A stretch of DNA of 64,000 nucleotides from Bryum argenteum (taxonomy: Eukaryota; Streptophyta; Bryopsida; Bryales; Bryaceae): assembly GCA_037043015.1 (NCBI GenBank), contig CM073326.1, positions 1,922,001-1,986,000 of the forward strand. Reading direction: 5' to 3'. Below, in pieces: positions 10,927-21,375 of the stretch. Position 1 is the stretch's first letter. Every line of letters begins with the position of its first letter. Under the pieces are notes generated by a model, which saw nothing but the letters and a program-made list of their open reading frames with translations, made no database searches and was not told the DNA's origin. The translations under genes were made by a program, and so were the position numbers.

Positions 10927-11600
10927 AATAATTCCTTATACAATCAACAATGTACAATACTTTCGTGTTCTGTAAAGCATTCTTTTTTAGCAGATCCTTT
11001 CACTCGTTCAAATGACTTGTCACTCACTGAAGTTCTGAGTAAGAAATCCAAATGACATCAACTGTGGTATGAAGTTGAACTTGGTTTTGAGCTTCACATG
11101 TTGAAAGTCTGTTGTTGGATACATCGCAATCATCGTTTTAAAGGTTGACATTCTGAATTTATTGTTACACTACCCATAGTTTCAAAGGACCACGACATGA
11201 GTGCAGTGGATTGGATCATGTTTCTTGGCTGAGATGCTTGCGATTCCAGTCTTACTGCTGGCATGGTATTTGTCGTCAAGGCAGCTAGCATTTTCCAAGT
11301 AAAGAGACTATGAGGAGCGCGGAACATAACAAGAATAATGTCCTTTTTTTCCCAAAACTCTCAATTATGAGAATGATTGTTCGACGTGAACTAGTTCAAG
11401 ACTTCTACTCTACATTTTGACTCTCAACAATATGACATAATTGTTATACACCTCTAATAATTTTAAGGATATGTTTCGTGAAACATAAAGTACATAATTA
11501 TGAGACTTTCAAAGATTGGAAACTTCAAAACTACTGCTCTACATTTCGACTCTTTCAAAAGTTGGACTTTCAAAGTACGTGCGCTAATATCCAAAGCGGA
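10927..11600. other. 3' flank of the F-box/kelch gene
   Basis: 3' UTR and intergenic sequence. A pair of related lines around ctctacatttcgactct (about 11408 and 11538) suggests a small local duplication. No gene recognised. Confidence 0.4.
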
Positions 11601-11672
11601 AGGAGGCAAGCGGGGTTGAACCGCTGACCTATCGGACTGCAGCCGATTGCTCTACCACTGAGCTATACCTCC
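11601..11672 (-). tRNA. tRNA-Cys (GCA)
   Basis: On the minus strand a complete cloverleaf: acceptor GGAGGTA/TGCCTCC (all pairs, one G-T), D arm TAGCTCAGTGGTAGAGC, anticodon loop CTGCAGT giving GCA, T arm AGCGG-TTCAACC-CCGCT. Discriminator T at 11601, as expected for tRNA-Cys. No intron. Looks functional. Confidence 0.92.
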
Positions 11673-12153
11673 AACTGCACAGAGAGTGATATGATAGAAT
11701 CTCGTGCTCATGTCTATAGTGAGTCGATAAAAGCCTCATAAACTCACTTTTCTGCATGACACGTTCAAAACAGGAGCTTTGATGAAGGTGCATAGTCAGT
11801 TACCGCGGCCATTTCGACACCGCGGCCATTTCGACGTAGAATCTGAATTCCATCCCTACTACCGAATCCGAAATACTCAAGTTGCGTCCTACACCTTCGC
11901 AGATCTGATTCGGTGCAAATTGAAACTCGAGCGATGCTTTCGCAAAGAAGATAAGAGCCTCAGACCTCCCATCCATGAATTGATTTTCCTCAAGAACTCA
12001 TGCTTAACAATCATGTAGTGAGTATGCACCGCTACAGGGAGCACCAAGTATTACCTATGTCCAGAAGTGATAATCCCTACTCTCTAATTCGAATGCCACC
12101 TGGAGTCCATGTGACAAACTACATTCATTCTCGCTACCAGATAGTGCGACTGC
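11673..12153. other. 3' flank of ATP12 gene
   Basis: Holds the small direct repeat accgcggccatttcgac (about 11801-11835). Probably 3' UTR and spacer; no other gene supported. Confidence 0.4.
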
Positions 12154-13572
12154 TCAAAGAAGTCTCAAGAAAACAGAGCACGCAGCAATCTTCACCCGCA
12201 TGTCAGCCTCATCAATGTCATGGCCACCTTCCACATAACCCCATTCCTCCACCTTCACAAAGAGATGCACAATATCCCACCGCATCAAACACTAATACCG
12301 TGAAGCCATTATCAATTCTCCATGTTCCCGACAGCTTGATTGACATTATTATTGGCAAGTGGTGCGTACCTGATGATTTTCTTCCAGCCGGATGACGTCC
12401 ATAGCTTCTTCAATGCCGAGTCGACCCCGAGCGATGGCCAGAGCTACAATCAAAGAGCGAGCAGTTCCTGCCAGCCAATCGATAGCAGCCAGTTGCCAAT
12501 CGCTGCTTTGCTTCAACGCTTTCTCCATGGCCTCAAGGACGTGAGGGGGCTGTGATGTTCCGAAGATGCTTGTAGTCACCACAGGCCGCTCACCAATCTC
12601 CCGCTCCACCCAATCCACCAGCGGATCCCACACCAAGGCCTGCTTCTCTGCAACAAGAGTTAACATGGCTCATCAGCTTTCACTCGGCCTTCAACACAGG
12701 CACGGCATGGAAGAAAATTGGCGGTGATTGTACCAGAAACAGGATCGGCCTCTTCAGCTCGCAGGCAGAGGGAATCTGTGTGGAAATACTTCAACAGCGT
12801 GAAGATCACCCGTTCTCGGTCTCTGGGAATCTGATCAATGGATGTGGCCGCAAGCTTCATCATTGGCATTGTGTATGGTCGTATGCCGGTTTGCTGCAAC
12901 GCAACTCGACTTGTCAATTCCTAGCTCCATTCCTAAACCCTAAACCCTACACTGCCTAATTACATGCATGAGGTAGTTTTGAACTTCCACCGTTCTGAAC
13001 TGCTTCCTTTCAAGAGCATGCTATTCCGTTGCGCACGGAAACATGAGCCCACATGCAAACTGAATACGAGAAGATGCATGTTCTTACGAGAGAGCAAACA
13101 GAACATGAGATTGACAAGTGCGATCATCATTTCGTGCGATCATCATTCATTCATTCTTAGGGTGTAAGATTCTTCTCAAGCAAGCGATCACCAAAACCTA
13201 AAAATGACGTACCTGCCACTCCCATTCGGCAGCGATAGCGAGAGCGAGCTCGGCATTGGGCACTTTCAAGGGCTTTCTGGCGGGGGTTTTGAGCTCTCGA
13301 TTATCCAGCATCACGACGTAACCAGACCCGTCCTCCGCCGGCTTCATGTGCGCTCTCTTGTAAAAGCGACGCCCCATGGTCCCCGAGCTACTGAGACGAG
13401 GCATATTCGGGACGCCTTCGATGTCATCATCCTTGCTCGTGCTACCCACCAACGACCGCACTTGATTGAGGCGAGACGCTCCCGAATCCCCAACACTCTG
13501 GCTAGGGAGCACAGACCACAGTGACCTCGCGCGCCTGGCAAGTGTTCGGATTGAGCTTCCACTTGCCATCAC
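12154..13572 (-). CDS. ATP12: ATP12-type mitochondrial F1-ATPase assembly factor
   Basis: Four exons: 13572-13213, 12893-12734, 12647-12370, 12252-12154, all with GT-AG borders, giving about 298 residues. The N-terminus (MMASGSSIRTLARRARSLW) is basic and Ser-rich, like a mitochondrial presequence. The mature part has the ATP12 landmarks RRFYKRAHM, VMLDNRELKTP, LAIAAEWEWQ, TMPMMKLAATSIDQIP, ALVWDPLVDW and the C-terminal WGYVEGGHDIDEADMRVKIAA. Members of this family bind the free F1 alpha subunit and keep it soluble before assembly with beta in the matrix (established). The gene is head-to-head with riboflavin synthase, 716 bp apart. Intron 1 carries a telo-box tandem. Starting at the first or second Met (13572 or 13569) makes little difference. 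Confidence 0.93.
12932..12948 (+). promoter_or_regulatory. Telo-box tandem in ATP12 intron 1
   Basis: cctaaaccctaaaccct, two overlapping AAACCCTA motifs, lies in the first intron of the minus-strand ATP12 gene. Telo-boxes near plant starts of translation-related and organelle-assembly genes are known to bind Telobox factors. Function here is inferred. Confidence 0.5.
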
Positions 13573-14288
13573 CGCCCCACTCCTTACTGTGTTACTTCAA
13601 AATAAAAACCGACCTCAATTAACCTGCAATTCCTGAAACATTCTGATCAGATGCGCTATCCCACTGATGCTCTGCCTCAGCGAAAGATTTATTTCTCTCA
13701 ATTGGCTCCCACTCGATCAACTGTAATGTGAAATTCAATACTCTAATACATGTATACTCATGAAATTGCATGTGATTGTTACGAATAAATCGGGCGACCC
13801 AGTGCTGTCACGTTGGCTAACCCTAAAAGAAAGCGGTACATGCTCAAAAGTACCTATTTTGAGACACGTACCTCTGTATATTAGGGTTCACTTTTGAAGT
13901 ATGGATCTTGCTTACTATCGCATTCTAGTGATGTTTATGTTTATGTTTAACTTAATTTGAGCTTACAGTTGACCCAAGGACTTTATATTTGAGCCCTTCA
14001 CCATTCAACCCATGAAACTGACGAAAGCCTACATATCAACACTCGAAATAATTATAGCCCCAGAGTTGCAACTTTGCCTCAATGAACCCAGTGTTATATC
14101 TTCGAATCAACTGACGACCGACTATTTGGGCATGGGTATCGTGCCTTTTTCCTTTGAAGCTTTCATGGATTGAATTGATATTCTTAAGAATTATATTGAT
14201 GGTGGTGATGAGCATCTAGCACTGTAGTGTTCATCTCTACTCTGTTTTTTCAAGTGAGAGCACTCAAGCAAGCTTATCAGCTTCAGCG
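13573..14288. promoter_or_regulatory. Divergent intergenic region, ATP12 / riboflavin synthase
   Basis: 716 bp between two start codons pointing apart, so both promoters lie here. I could not place a TATA box or start site with confidence. A stretch near 13640-13690 resembles part of a tRNA on the minus strand but does not fold fully. Confidence 0.5.
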
Positions 14289-15347
14289 ATGGCGACGGTC
14301 ACGAGTCTTATGCGACCCATGTCCGCCAAGGCTGTAGCGCTGCGAGCTTCGGCCTTAATCTCCACCAATTCCCAGTCTCTTGCCCCCTCGCGAGCTTCGT
14401 GCGCGACTCCATTCACAGCTCGGGGCTTGTCCGGCAGTCGATTCTTCGGGCATTCGGAGAGACTGGTCACGAAGTTGTCAGCATGGCGACCGACAAGGTA
14501 AGCCCTCGGTGACAAATCTTTTGCGGAGTTTGGTTTAGGGTATTGAAGTAATGCGCGAGCGCTGTGTGGACAGATTGGGAGGGAGCCCGCGGTCCATGTT
14601 CACAGGGCTGGTGGAAGAGATGGGCAGTGTGAAGGAGGTGAAATCAGACGGAGAAGGGTTTGAAATGACAATCGGAGCGGCTGTGGTGTTAGAGAATGTG
14701 AACCTGGGTGATAGCATTGCAGTGAACGGCACTTGTTTGACGGTCACGCGGTTCGATGCTTCCTCGTTCTCAGTCGGCTTGGCCCCCGAGACGCTGAGGA
14801 AAACCTCGCTGGGAGAGTGTGTTGTTGGATCCCCTGTGAACCTGGAGAGGTCGCTCCTGCCCAGCACTCGCTTGGGTGGTCATTTCGTGCAAGGCCATGT
14901 CGACGGCACTGGCACCATCGCCTCTTTCCGGCCTGAGAATGACTCCATGTGGGTCACGATCAAAACCACCCCGGAGATCCTCAAATACATCGTTCCCAAG
15001 GGCTACATTGCTGTTGATGGCACAAGCTTGACTGTGGTGGACGTGCTGGACAACGAATCCTCCTTCACTTTCATGCTTGTGGCCTACACACAACAGAAGG
15101 TCATTCTCTCTGGAAAGAAGGTACAGCTCTCCTCCATTCCATACACCTCTGTGCACAATGTGAGCTTGTGTGCAGGGGTTTTGAATACCGATGTGCATTT
15201 GATTTTGCGAGGGTACAGGGTGTATGCAAGCTCTGATGGTTTCTTGATGTGCAGGTGGGCGCGAAAGTGAATTTAGAGGTGGACATTCTAGGGAAGTATG
15301 TAGAGCGGATGTTGCAGGGATATAAGACTCCAATTTCAGCTGTGTAG
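14289..15347 (+). CDS. Riboflavin synthase, alpha chain type, plastid-targeted
   Basis: Three exons: 14289-14497, 14574-15120, 15255-15347, about 282 residues. It catalyses the last step of riboflavin synthesis, dismutation of two 6,7-dimethyl-8-ribityllumazine molecules. Residues 1-70 are rich in Ser, Ala and Arg, a likely chloroplast transit peptide. The enzyme proper starts at M78 with MFTGLVEEMGSV, the family signature, and the two lumazine-binding barrels follow: NGTCLTV with GHFVQGHVDGTG (about 171-181), then DGTSLTVVDV in the second barrel. The C-terminal helix (VDILGKYVERML) drives trimer formation in homologues. Exon junctions keep phase throughout. Diverges from ATP12 upstream. The start is the first in-frame ATG preceding a good transit peptide. 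Confidence 0.94.
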
Positions 15348-15853
15348 GAGGATCCATTATTATCAGTACATAATTTATTTGACATTCTTCGTTTGTCGCT
15401 GCCTTTTTCTAATGATCATTCGTGTAAAATCTATTGGTGGATATGAGAAAGGGTTATGAGGTATGTGCCGTGGCTCAATTATGTGTTGGTTTTCTCCTTC
15501 TCGATAGATGCAATGTATGGGGTGCATTTTGTTTCGGCTTTTGCTTGAGAGCGTCTGTAGTATTCCACCATGGAGAACTAGCCCTATATGGCGAATGGAA
15601 TTTGGACCCTATACATACTCCCTCTGTCCCAAAACACGCGTTCACTTCTTTCTGCATGCACAGTTTGATTGCTGTAATTTCGTTCTAGCTGAAGAGTGTT
15701 TTGAGCATCTTGTGGGTGCAATGTTCAAGGTTTTGTTCATTGTATCAGTTAGTGATCTGATGGATGGTCTTCAGTTTTGATTGAACGAACAATTTCAGAG
15801 TTAAGGTTCTGTAAACAGCAGCAGAAAGGGGATACGAAACATGTACTTCTGAC
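15348..15853. other. 3' UTR and spacer with a lone Stowaway-like end
   Basis: Mostly T-rich 3' sequence of the riboflavin synthase gene. The frames of 60-90 codons here show no recognisable protein. Confidence 0.4.
15616..15640 (+). repeat. Lone Stowaway-type terminus
   Basis: TACTCCCTCTGTCCC matches the consensus end of Stowaway MITEs (TA then CTCCCTCCGTCCC) and the intact element at 21272-21373. No opposite end was found nearby, so this is a remnant. Confidence 0.5.
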
Positions 15854-16985
15854 TTACACTTGAATATCCAAGCGTGGCTCAAAGGAGAAGCCATCCACCA
15901 TGCGATGATCCGGTACAGAGCACCTTGCTAATCTACGCCATACCTTCTTTCTCACATCATAAAGAAGTTGTGGCATGTTGCGGCCACACATGCTAATCAA
16001 CACCAATTCACTATGTCCTATGCACCGTAAGTAGGCATCAGCATTAGCTCCATCTTTCATAAATTCCTCGAGCAACAATGATGGCATACGGTCCACTTCT
16101 TCCCATGACAATTTCGCACCATTTCTCAGCTTCATGACGCAGATACTTTTCCCCAGCGGTGGTTCTTCAAGGCACCCAATCATGTACAACTTTCCTTGCG
16201 ACTCCACCATCCCATAGCTCTCGAACGCTTGTGACAGAGGCACATGGATCTGGCTCCAGTGCTGGGTCTGCATACGATACCAATTCCATCAAACAGCTTT
16301 AGTTTTACGTATCGTATACTTTCAGCGATAAATGAACATTGAAGAAGGTGTAAATGCGAACCTCCATGTTGTAGGTGGTGAGGCCATGAGGCTCATGGCA
16401 TCGCCAGTAGAGGAGCCCGTCGCACAAGATGCCAGGGGGGTGGAGGGGAAAATTGGGCGGCGTGTTGGTGGTGATACTCCACATGTTTGTGGCAGAATCA
16501 AAAACCTCGGCAGTCGGGTAACAAGCGCCATAAGTAGCCCAAATGCCTGCTACCACGACCTTGTACTCCTGGGCTTTGCGGTCCACCACCATACCGACAG
16601 GTTGGAAGAATTGGATGCGCAGAGTGGGCGGCAATTTGCGCCAGCAGCGCGTGAGGGGATTGCACACTACCACGATGTCACATTCTGCGGCGTAGTAGCA
16701 CAACAACCCGCCCGCGGCACCCACATGGAAGCTGATCTGCCCCGGCGCTAACGGGATCAGCAATGGAATCTGGTGCCAGCAATCCGACCCTGGATCATAT
16801 GTTGCTGCTTCTCGGAAATGATCGTCCTTGAACATCACGAACCACGGCCCCTGCGAGGGGATGTTGAAGCATTCGCGCACAAATCCGGGTGCTTCCAGTA
16901 GCTTGCTCCATGCCTTGCATGTGCTGCGCAGGCGAAGGAAGCTTGGAATTGGTAACCATGCTAGTATCTGCACATGATTTTTCAC
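15854..16985 (-). CDS. F-box protein, At5g15710/LCR-like
   Basis: Two exons: 16985-16362 and 16267-15854, phase 0, giving at least 345 residues. The start of the visible protein is the middle of an F-box (VQILAWLPIPSFLRLRSTCKAW). A kelch-like/galactose-oxidase-type body follows: GGLLCYYAAECDIVVVCNPL, VVDRKAQEYKVVVAG, AEVFDSATNMWS, SWEEVDRMP and the C-terminal DGFSFEPRLD, in the order seen in plant F-box/kelch proteins of the At5g15710 and LCR group. Such proteins are SCF substrate adaptors; the substrate is unknown. The N-terminus is uncertain: the ATG at 16985 starts inside the F-box, and gtgcag|ATACTAG at the same place is a good acceptor, so an upstream exon encoding the LPxD start of the F-box may exist. 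Confidence 0.85.
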
Positions 16986-19293
16986 TTTTCAGAATCATGT
17001 GTTTCATGAAACACATAATTGAGAAGAATTGGTGGATTATGGTAAGCTGCTCAACATACGAGCAGCACCAAGGGCCGATCAATATGCTTGTGTGCACATG
17101 AGGTTCTAGCATTTAAAGTCTACTGCCAGATGTATTCCTCCTCAATTAGATTCAGAAACGCCTATGCTATTACCTTCTAATCTCCATAACCAATTAAACA
17201 AAAGTCCACAAGTTATGATTCCTCCATTGTTGGTCACCCCCAAACTTTGAACATTCTCTTAACATTAAGCACTTTAACAAGCCTTTATGCCAGGTAAGGC
17301 TCTCCATTGAGGGCCATACCCTATACAAAATTCTCTTGCCTACTTCACAAGAAACTTGTTTCTATAGAATTAGTTAGTGAGCATGTTCCCTTGTTCCGGG
17401 AGAAGGTGCTTTGAGGAAAAGCAATTATGATTAGCTATGAAAGTGAGTAGTTTTCAGAGTTATCATCTCACTAGTCTCTCAAAGCTCAACTACTCTCTTT
17501 AATTTCTATATATTAAAATTGTGAAACTTTATTTCTATTTAATGATTGACATTTTTAATTAAGAGGATGGAGGTATTTTGATAGTCTTGATAGTTTTAAG
17601 TTGTATTACTACACAACATAAAGTGGTAACTCCTTTTGTTTTAGCTCATTGAAATATCTAGTGATTAGATCTTGTCTTTACTATGAAGAATTTTTTTAAT
17701 AATTTTCATATACATATTATATTTTATTGGTAATAATCAAGTGAGCCTTTGTTTTAAGTATTGTTGTTAAGTTCAATAAGAAGATTCCTCAATTCTAATC
17801 TACTATTGAGCTAATAATTTTATTCAAGGGCATAAACTTGTAACTCTCTCGGTAGTGTTATTTTTGGTGGTCATGACACCAACTTTGATTGAAAGATCTT
17901 GCATTTGATTGCCTAAATTTAAATTTGCACTTATAATTTGAGTTCAAATGAAATAATAAGTGTTTAATATTATACCTTTTCAATTAAATGTGGTGGGAGG
18001 GTGCTCCACCTATCGGCATCAAGATTTTGATTACGTATGTGCGTACTCAAGTCATAGCTTGAGCAACTAGCTTCTTCCTCTAAAATTGTGTTTGGTGTTG
18101 TATTATCCATTACAAGAAGTATTTAATTTTATCATGGCCATCTTTTGAATTCAAGATATGCGTAGTTACCTGATTACACCATTACAAATATAAACACTTA
18201 GCAATCTCCTTGCCGCCACATTTATTCAAGTTTGGCGTGAATTGAAGCTTGTCAATGATGTGTTCATAGATGCCATACAAAAAATGTAAATATTTTTTGC
18301 AAGTATGTTTGCATTGCAATAGATTCACCTCATTATATGGTCGTAAATGGAGAGTTATTTTCTCAAAAAATCTCAATCCAATAACCAAGTTCATTGCATT
18401 TTGTTTCTTCCAAGTTCTATCCAAACAATTTAACACATGATTTATTAAAATATGGCAAAAATTACAAAAGACACAACCCTTGAAAAGCTATAATGCCATA
18501 GAAGAGAAGTTACATCTTTTTGGAGTAAATCTCAAAGGCTTAATTCTAACAACCACAATGAATGCATGATAACACTTATGGTATCTTACTCACTTAGGAA
18601 AGCTAGAAGTTTTTAATAGTTTTTTGAATTCTATCATGTAAGAATTGTTGGTTAGTGTAAAATACTATACAAGGCAATTGTAAATTTTCACGCTCGGTTT
18701 TTGAGGATTGAATTATACCTAAAGTGAGTTTAAACGGAGTTTTTAAGAAGTCCTCAAGCACATCATTTTATGTCATTGTAAGAAGGCCACTTCCACTAAA
18801 TAATTCAGGTAACGTATTTGAATTTTTCTTAGGCTCATTGCAAATTCTATCAAGAATGACTTCTAAGGTGACAACAAATAGAAGCAATATAAGACTATGC
18901 TTAGTAGGTGTAAACTTAGTGGAAGGAGGTTCACAATATAGAGATAATTGTGGCAAACATATATTTACTGGCCAATTTAAAATTCTTACACTAACAACAA
19001 ATGATGTTGGATGTTGGATGTTGGAATATGGTTATATAGATCTTGATCCTAGTTTTGACTCCTAAGGAAATAAGGATGTAAAAAGTGGTTTTTGCAATTT
19101 TAGATAGCTTAGATGAAGGAGTTAAAAGTATTTTTTTTGCCTAACATTTACACTAAGTGCTTCCTTTACTACAAGGTGTATGTTTGTGAGAATTTGCAAT
19201 GCCAAAATCCAAATTAAGAAAAAAAATTATGCAAATTTCAGTTTTCAAGCACAGAAAAGGCAATTTGAGCAGGTATTTGTAGTCTTTTTCTGG
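16986..19293. other. Long AT-rich gene-free stretch
   Basis: No recognisable gene. Minus-strand 18182-18436 and plus-strand 18724-19065 are open for 84 and 113 codons, without motifs I recognise; they may be remnants of transposon genes. Part of 19070-19200 resembles 33285-33400 (gcttagat..., gttaaaagta, caaggtgtatg), another repeat family. Confidence 0.4.

Positions 19294-19328
<35 letters not shown>
19294..19328 (+). repeat. Poly(A) tract of 35 A
   Basis: A 35-A run followed by agaagaagaaag. It may mark the 3' end of a retroposed sequence, but no LINE or SINE body was recognised upstream and no target-site duplication was found. Confidence 0.6.
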
Positions 19329-19330
<2 letters not shown>

Positions 19331-19675
19331 AGAAGAAAGAAGAAGTTTATAACCACATTACTACTTGAGTTCCAAAGTTCCCAAAAGCAAGATGTTTAAC
19401 AATTTTAGAAGGGCAGCCTCCAGAATTTACAAGACCAAGCTTCAAAATGCTGCAAAAATACATTTGCAAACTAAAAATAACGATCTCACGAATGATAAAA
19501 ATTCAACACTTGAAATTTAACACGATAATAGCACAGGTAGTTATTTTGATAATCTTACGGTTGGAAATATCAAAGAAGTAAAAAATACCTAATCATACCT
19601 CAACTTGTACAAAGTCGTCCAACAATTGTAAAATTTTGTTTGAAGGCTAAAAAATTACGCTTGGTCCTTTAGAGG

Positions 19676-20644
19676 TTAACCCCTAAGCGTCCTTGGGGTA
19701 CTTTTAGCCAAAAACTCATTCTTGAAAAAAAGTGACATAGATGAATAGAAAGACAAGTTGTTTAGATCTCAACCATAGGAACTTGTAATAGACTTGTTGT
19801 ATATCATGTGGACCAAAACGTGACTCATGGAACCGTATGGATTTTGAGATCGTAACGTTTAATGCGCAAAGTAGACCACAAGAAAACCATCATTTTCACT
19901 TTAAGGTGAAAATACTACCAACATGAAATTTGCAATAATAATATCACCACCTAGAAAGTTGTTCATCTTCAACTCAAAGACTCTATTGTACCAAGTAAAA
20001 TCATCAAAAAAACATCTTTGCTCAAATAGTAGCCTTGCAATGGTGAAAATTGCCACAAAGGAAAAATAGATCATAACTACACCCCTTGCAATCAAGTACA
20101 CGCCTTATCTTCAAAACATCCATGATCGAGTCAAGGTTTTTATCACTAAAACTAGAATATAATCTAAATCTATCCCAAAAAATAAAGTCAAAATTTAACA
20201 ATGGATGAAGGCGATATAGCTCCTCAAAAATCATCCATTTATCACTTTTTCATTGTAGGAACATGATTGCAAAGTCATTACCAAAGCTACCCAGATCAAT
20301 CTTCCAACTACAAAGTTGTTGAAATGCATCTAAAAATCACACTTATGTTAAAGACAATCATGAAGAACTATTTTTGATCTCACATAATTGGCTTGCAATG
20401 GTAAAACATGCCAAATGTTTGAGAACCCAAAATCAAGAGCTCCCTTTACTAAAATGCATGTCATTTATTCATGCTCTACTATATAGGTCTGCAATTTTTG
20501 CCGCACAAACAAGACTTGATTTGAGACCCAACCCAATTTCTTTTGTCCAAAACAAAGTTTGGATGAAGAAGTTATGGCTGTTTAAAGTTATTGCCCTTCA
20601 TCCAAAATGTTGTTTTATCAACAATAGGGACATATAGGGGTTAA
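19676..20644. mobile_element. Possible TTAA-bounded element
   Basis: Starts TTAACCCCTAAGCGTCC and ends with ATAGGGGTTAA. The left TTAA also ends a preceding CCTTTAGAGGTTAA terminus like that of family B. The interior is AT-rich with no recognised gene. Only the short CCCCTA inverted end supports it, so the call is tentative. Confidence 0.4.
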
Positions 20645-20771
20645 AGTTACAACTACAAAAGTTTGCCCTTCAGAACAAGCACTATGTGTATTCATATTTA
20701 TTGTTTACCTGAATGCAATGAAACCCTGGCTCAACAGAATGCAATGTTGTAAGGGACCTATGAAAGGCTTG

Positions 20772-21264
20772 TTAACCCTCAAACGCATGAGGTGACCCGA
20801 GGAGTCATATTCCAACAGAATCTCCTTTGTAGTTCTCAATGTACTCAACTTTTCACTTATATTTTGATGTCAACTGGTCACCTTCTTGTGATGCGTTCAA
20901 AAAGTGAAATTTTAGAATTCAAATGACAATTTGTATGAGTGATTTTGTGCTTTGAAAGGATTGTGGTAGGTAGGTTGGGGTTGTACATAACCTTGTAGGA
21001 GGTTGCAAGCTCATCATTGATTGGATCATTCATGATGCCCAAGTTCAAAAAGTGCACTATTCATGATGCCCAAGTTCAAAAAGTGCACTATTCATGATGC
21101 CCAAGTTCAAAAAGTGCACTATTCATGATGCCCAAGTTCAAAAAGTGCACTATTCATGATGCCCAAGTTCAAAAAGTGCACTATTCATGATGCCCAAGTT
21201 CAAAAGATGTTGTGATCCAATACTGGGTTGCCCAAATCCGTATATCCTGACGTTTAAGAGTTAA
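20772..21264. mobile_element. TTAA-bounded MITE, family D copy 1, with expanded inner repeat
   Basis: Starts TTAACCCTCAAACGC and ends GACGTTTAAGAGTTAA. It shares its interior (tactcaacttttcac, ttgatgtcaa, attttgtg, ttgtacataaccttgtag) with 51498-51879 and 53888-54256. Unlike those, it contains five full plus one partial copy of a 31-bp unit at 21028-21206. No coding capacity. Confidence 0.8.
21028..21206 (+). repeat. 31-bp tandem array, 5.8 copies
   Basis: The unit begins attcatgatgcccaagttc and ends gtgcact. Unit starts lie at 21028, 21059, 21090, 21121, 21152 and 21183 (partial). The full copies are identical, so expansion is recent. Sister elements have one full and one partial copy. Confidence 0.95.
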
Positions 21265-21271
21265 GGTGTTA

Positions 21272-21373
21272 CTCCCTTCGTCCCATTCTTATTGTCCAGT
21301 AGGCTCCCTCAAATCTACCTTGAGAGGTACATTTGAAAGAATCTACTGGACAATAAGAATGGGACAGAGGGAG
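21272..21373. mobile_element. Stowaway MITE (Tc1/mariner type)
   Basis: A 102-bp element with long inverted ends: CTCCCTTCGTCCCATTCTTA on the left matches the reverse complement of the right end, TAAGAATGGGACAGAGGGAG, with few mismatches. It is flanked by the dinucleotide TA (21270-21271, 21374-21375). These are the defining features of Stowaway elements. Confidence 0.9.
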
Positions 21374-21375
21374 TA

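Noticed and set aside
11130-11327. Minus-strand 65-codon frame beginning MFRAPHSLF
   Set aside because: Lies in the 3' flank of the F-box/kelch gene with no homology or splice signals.
13625-13690. tRNA-like stretch on the minus strand near the ATP12 start
   Set aside because: It has a D-arm-like ggatagcgca and a T-arm-like tail, but no anticodon stem and no acceptor pairing.
18182-19065. Open frames of 84 and 113 codons in a repeat-rich stretch
   Set aside because: No motif of a known transposase or host protein; kept only as a comment in the gap entry.
19294-19328. Poly(A) run as the tail of a LINE or SINE
   Set aside because: No retroposon body upstream and no flanking duplication could be found.
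21028-21206. CRISPR-like array
   Set aside because: The 31-bp units are directly adjacent with no spacers; this is a simple tandem repeat in a plant MITE.
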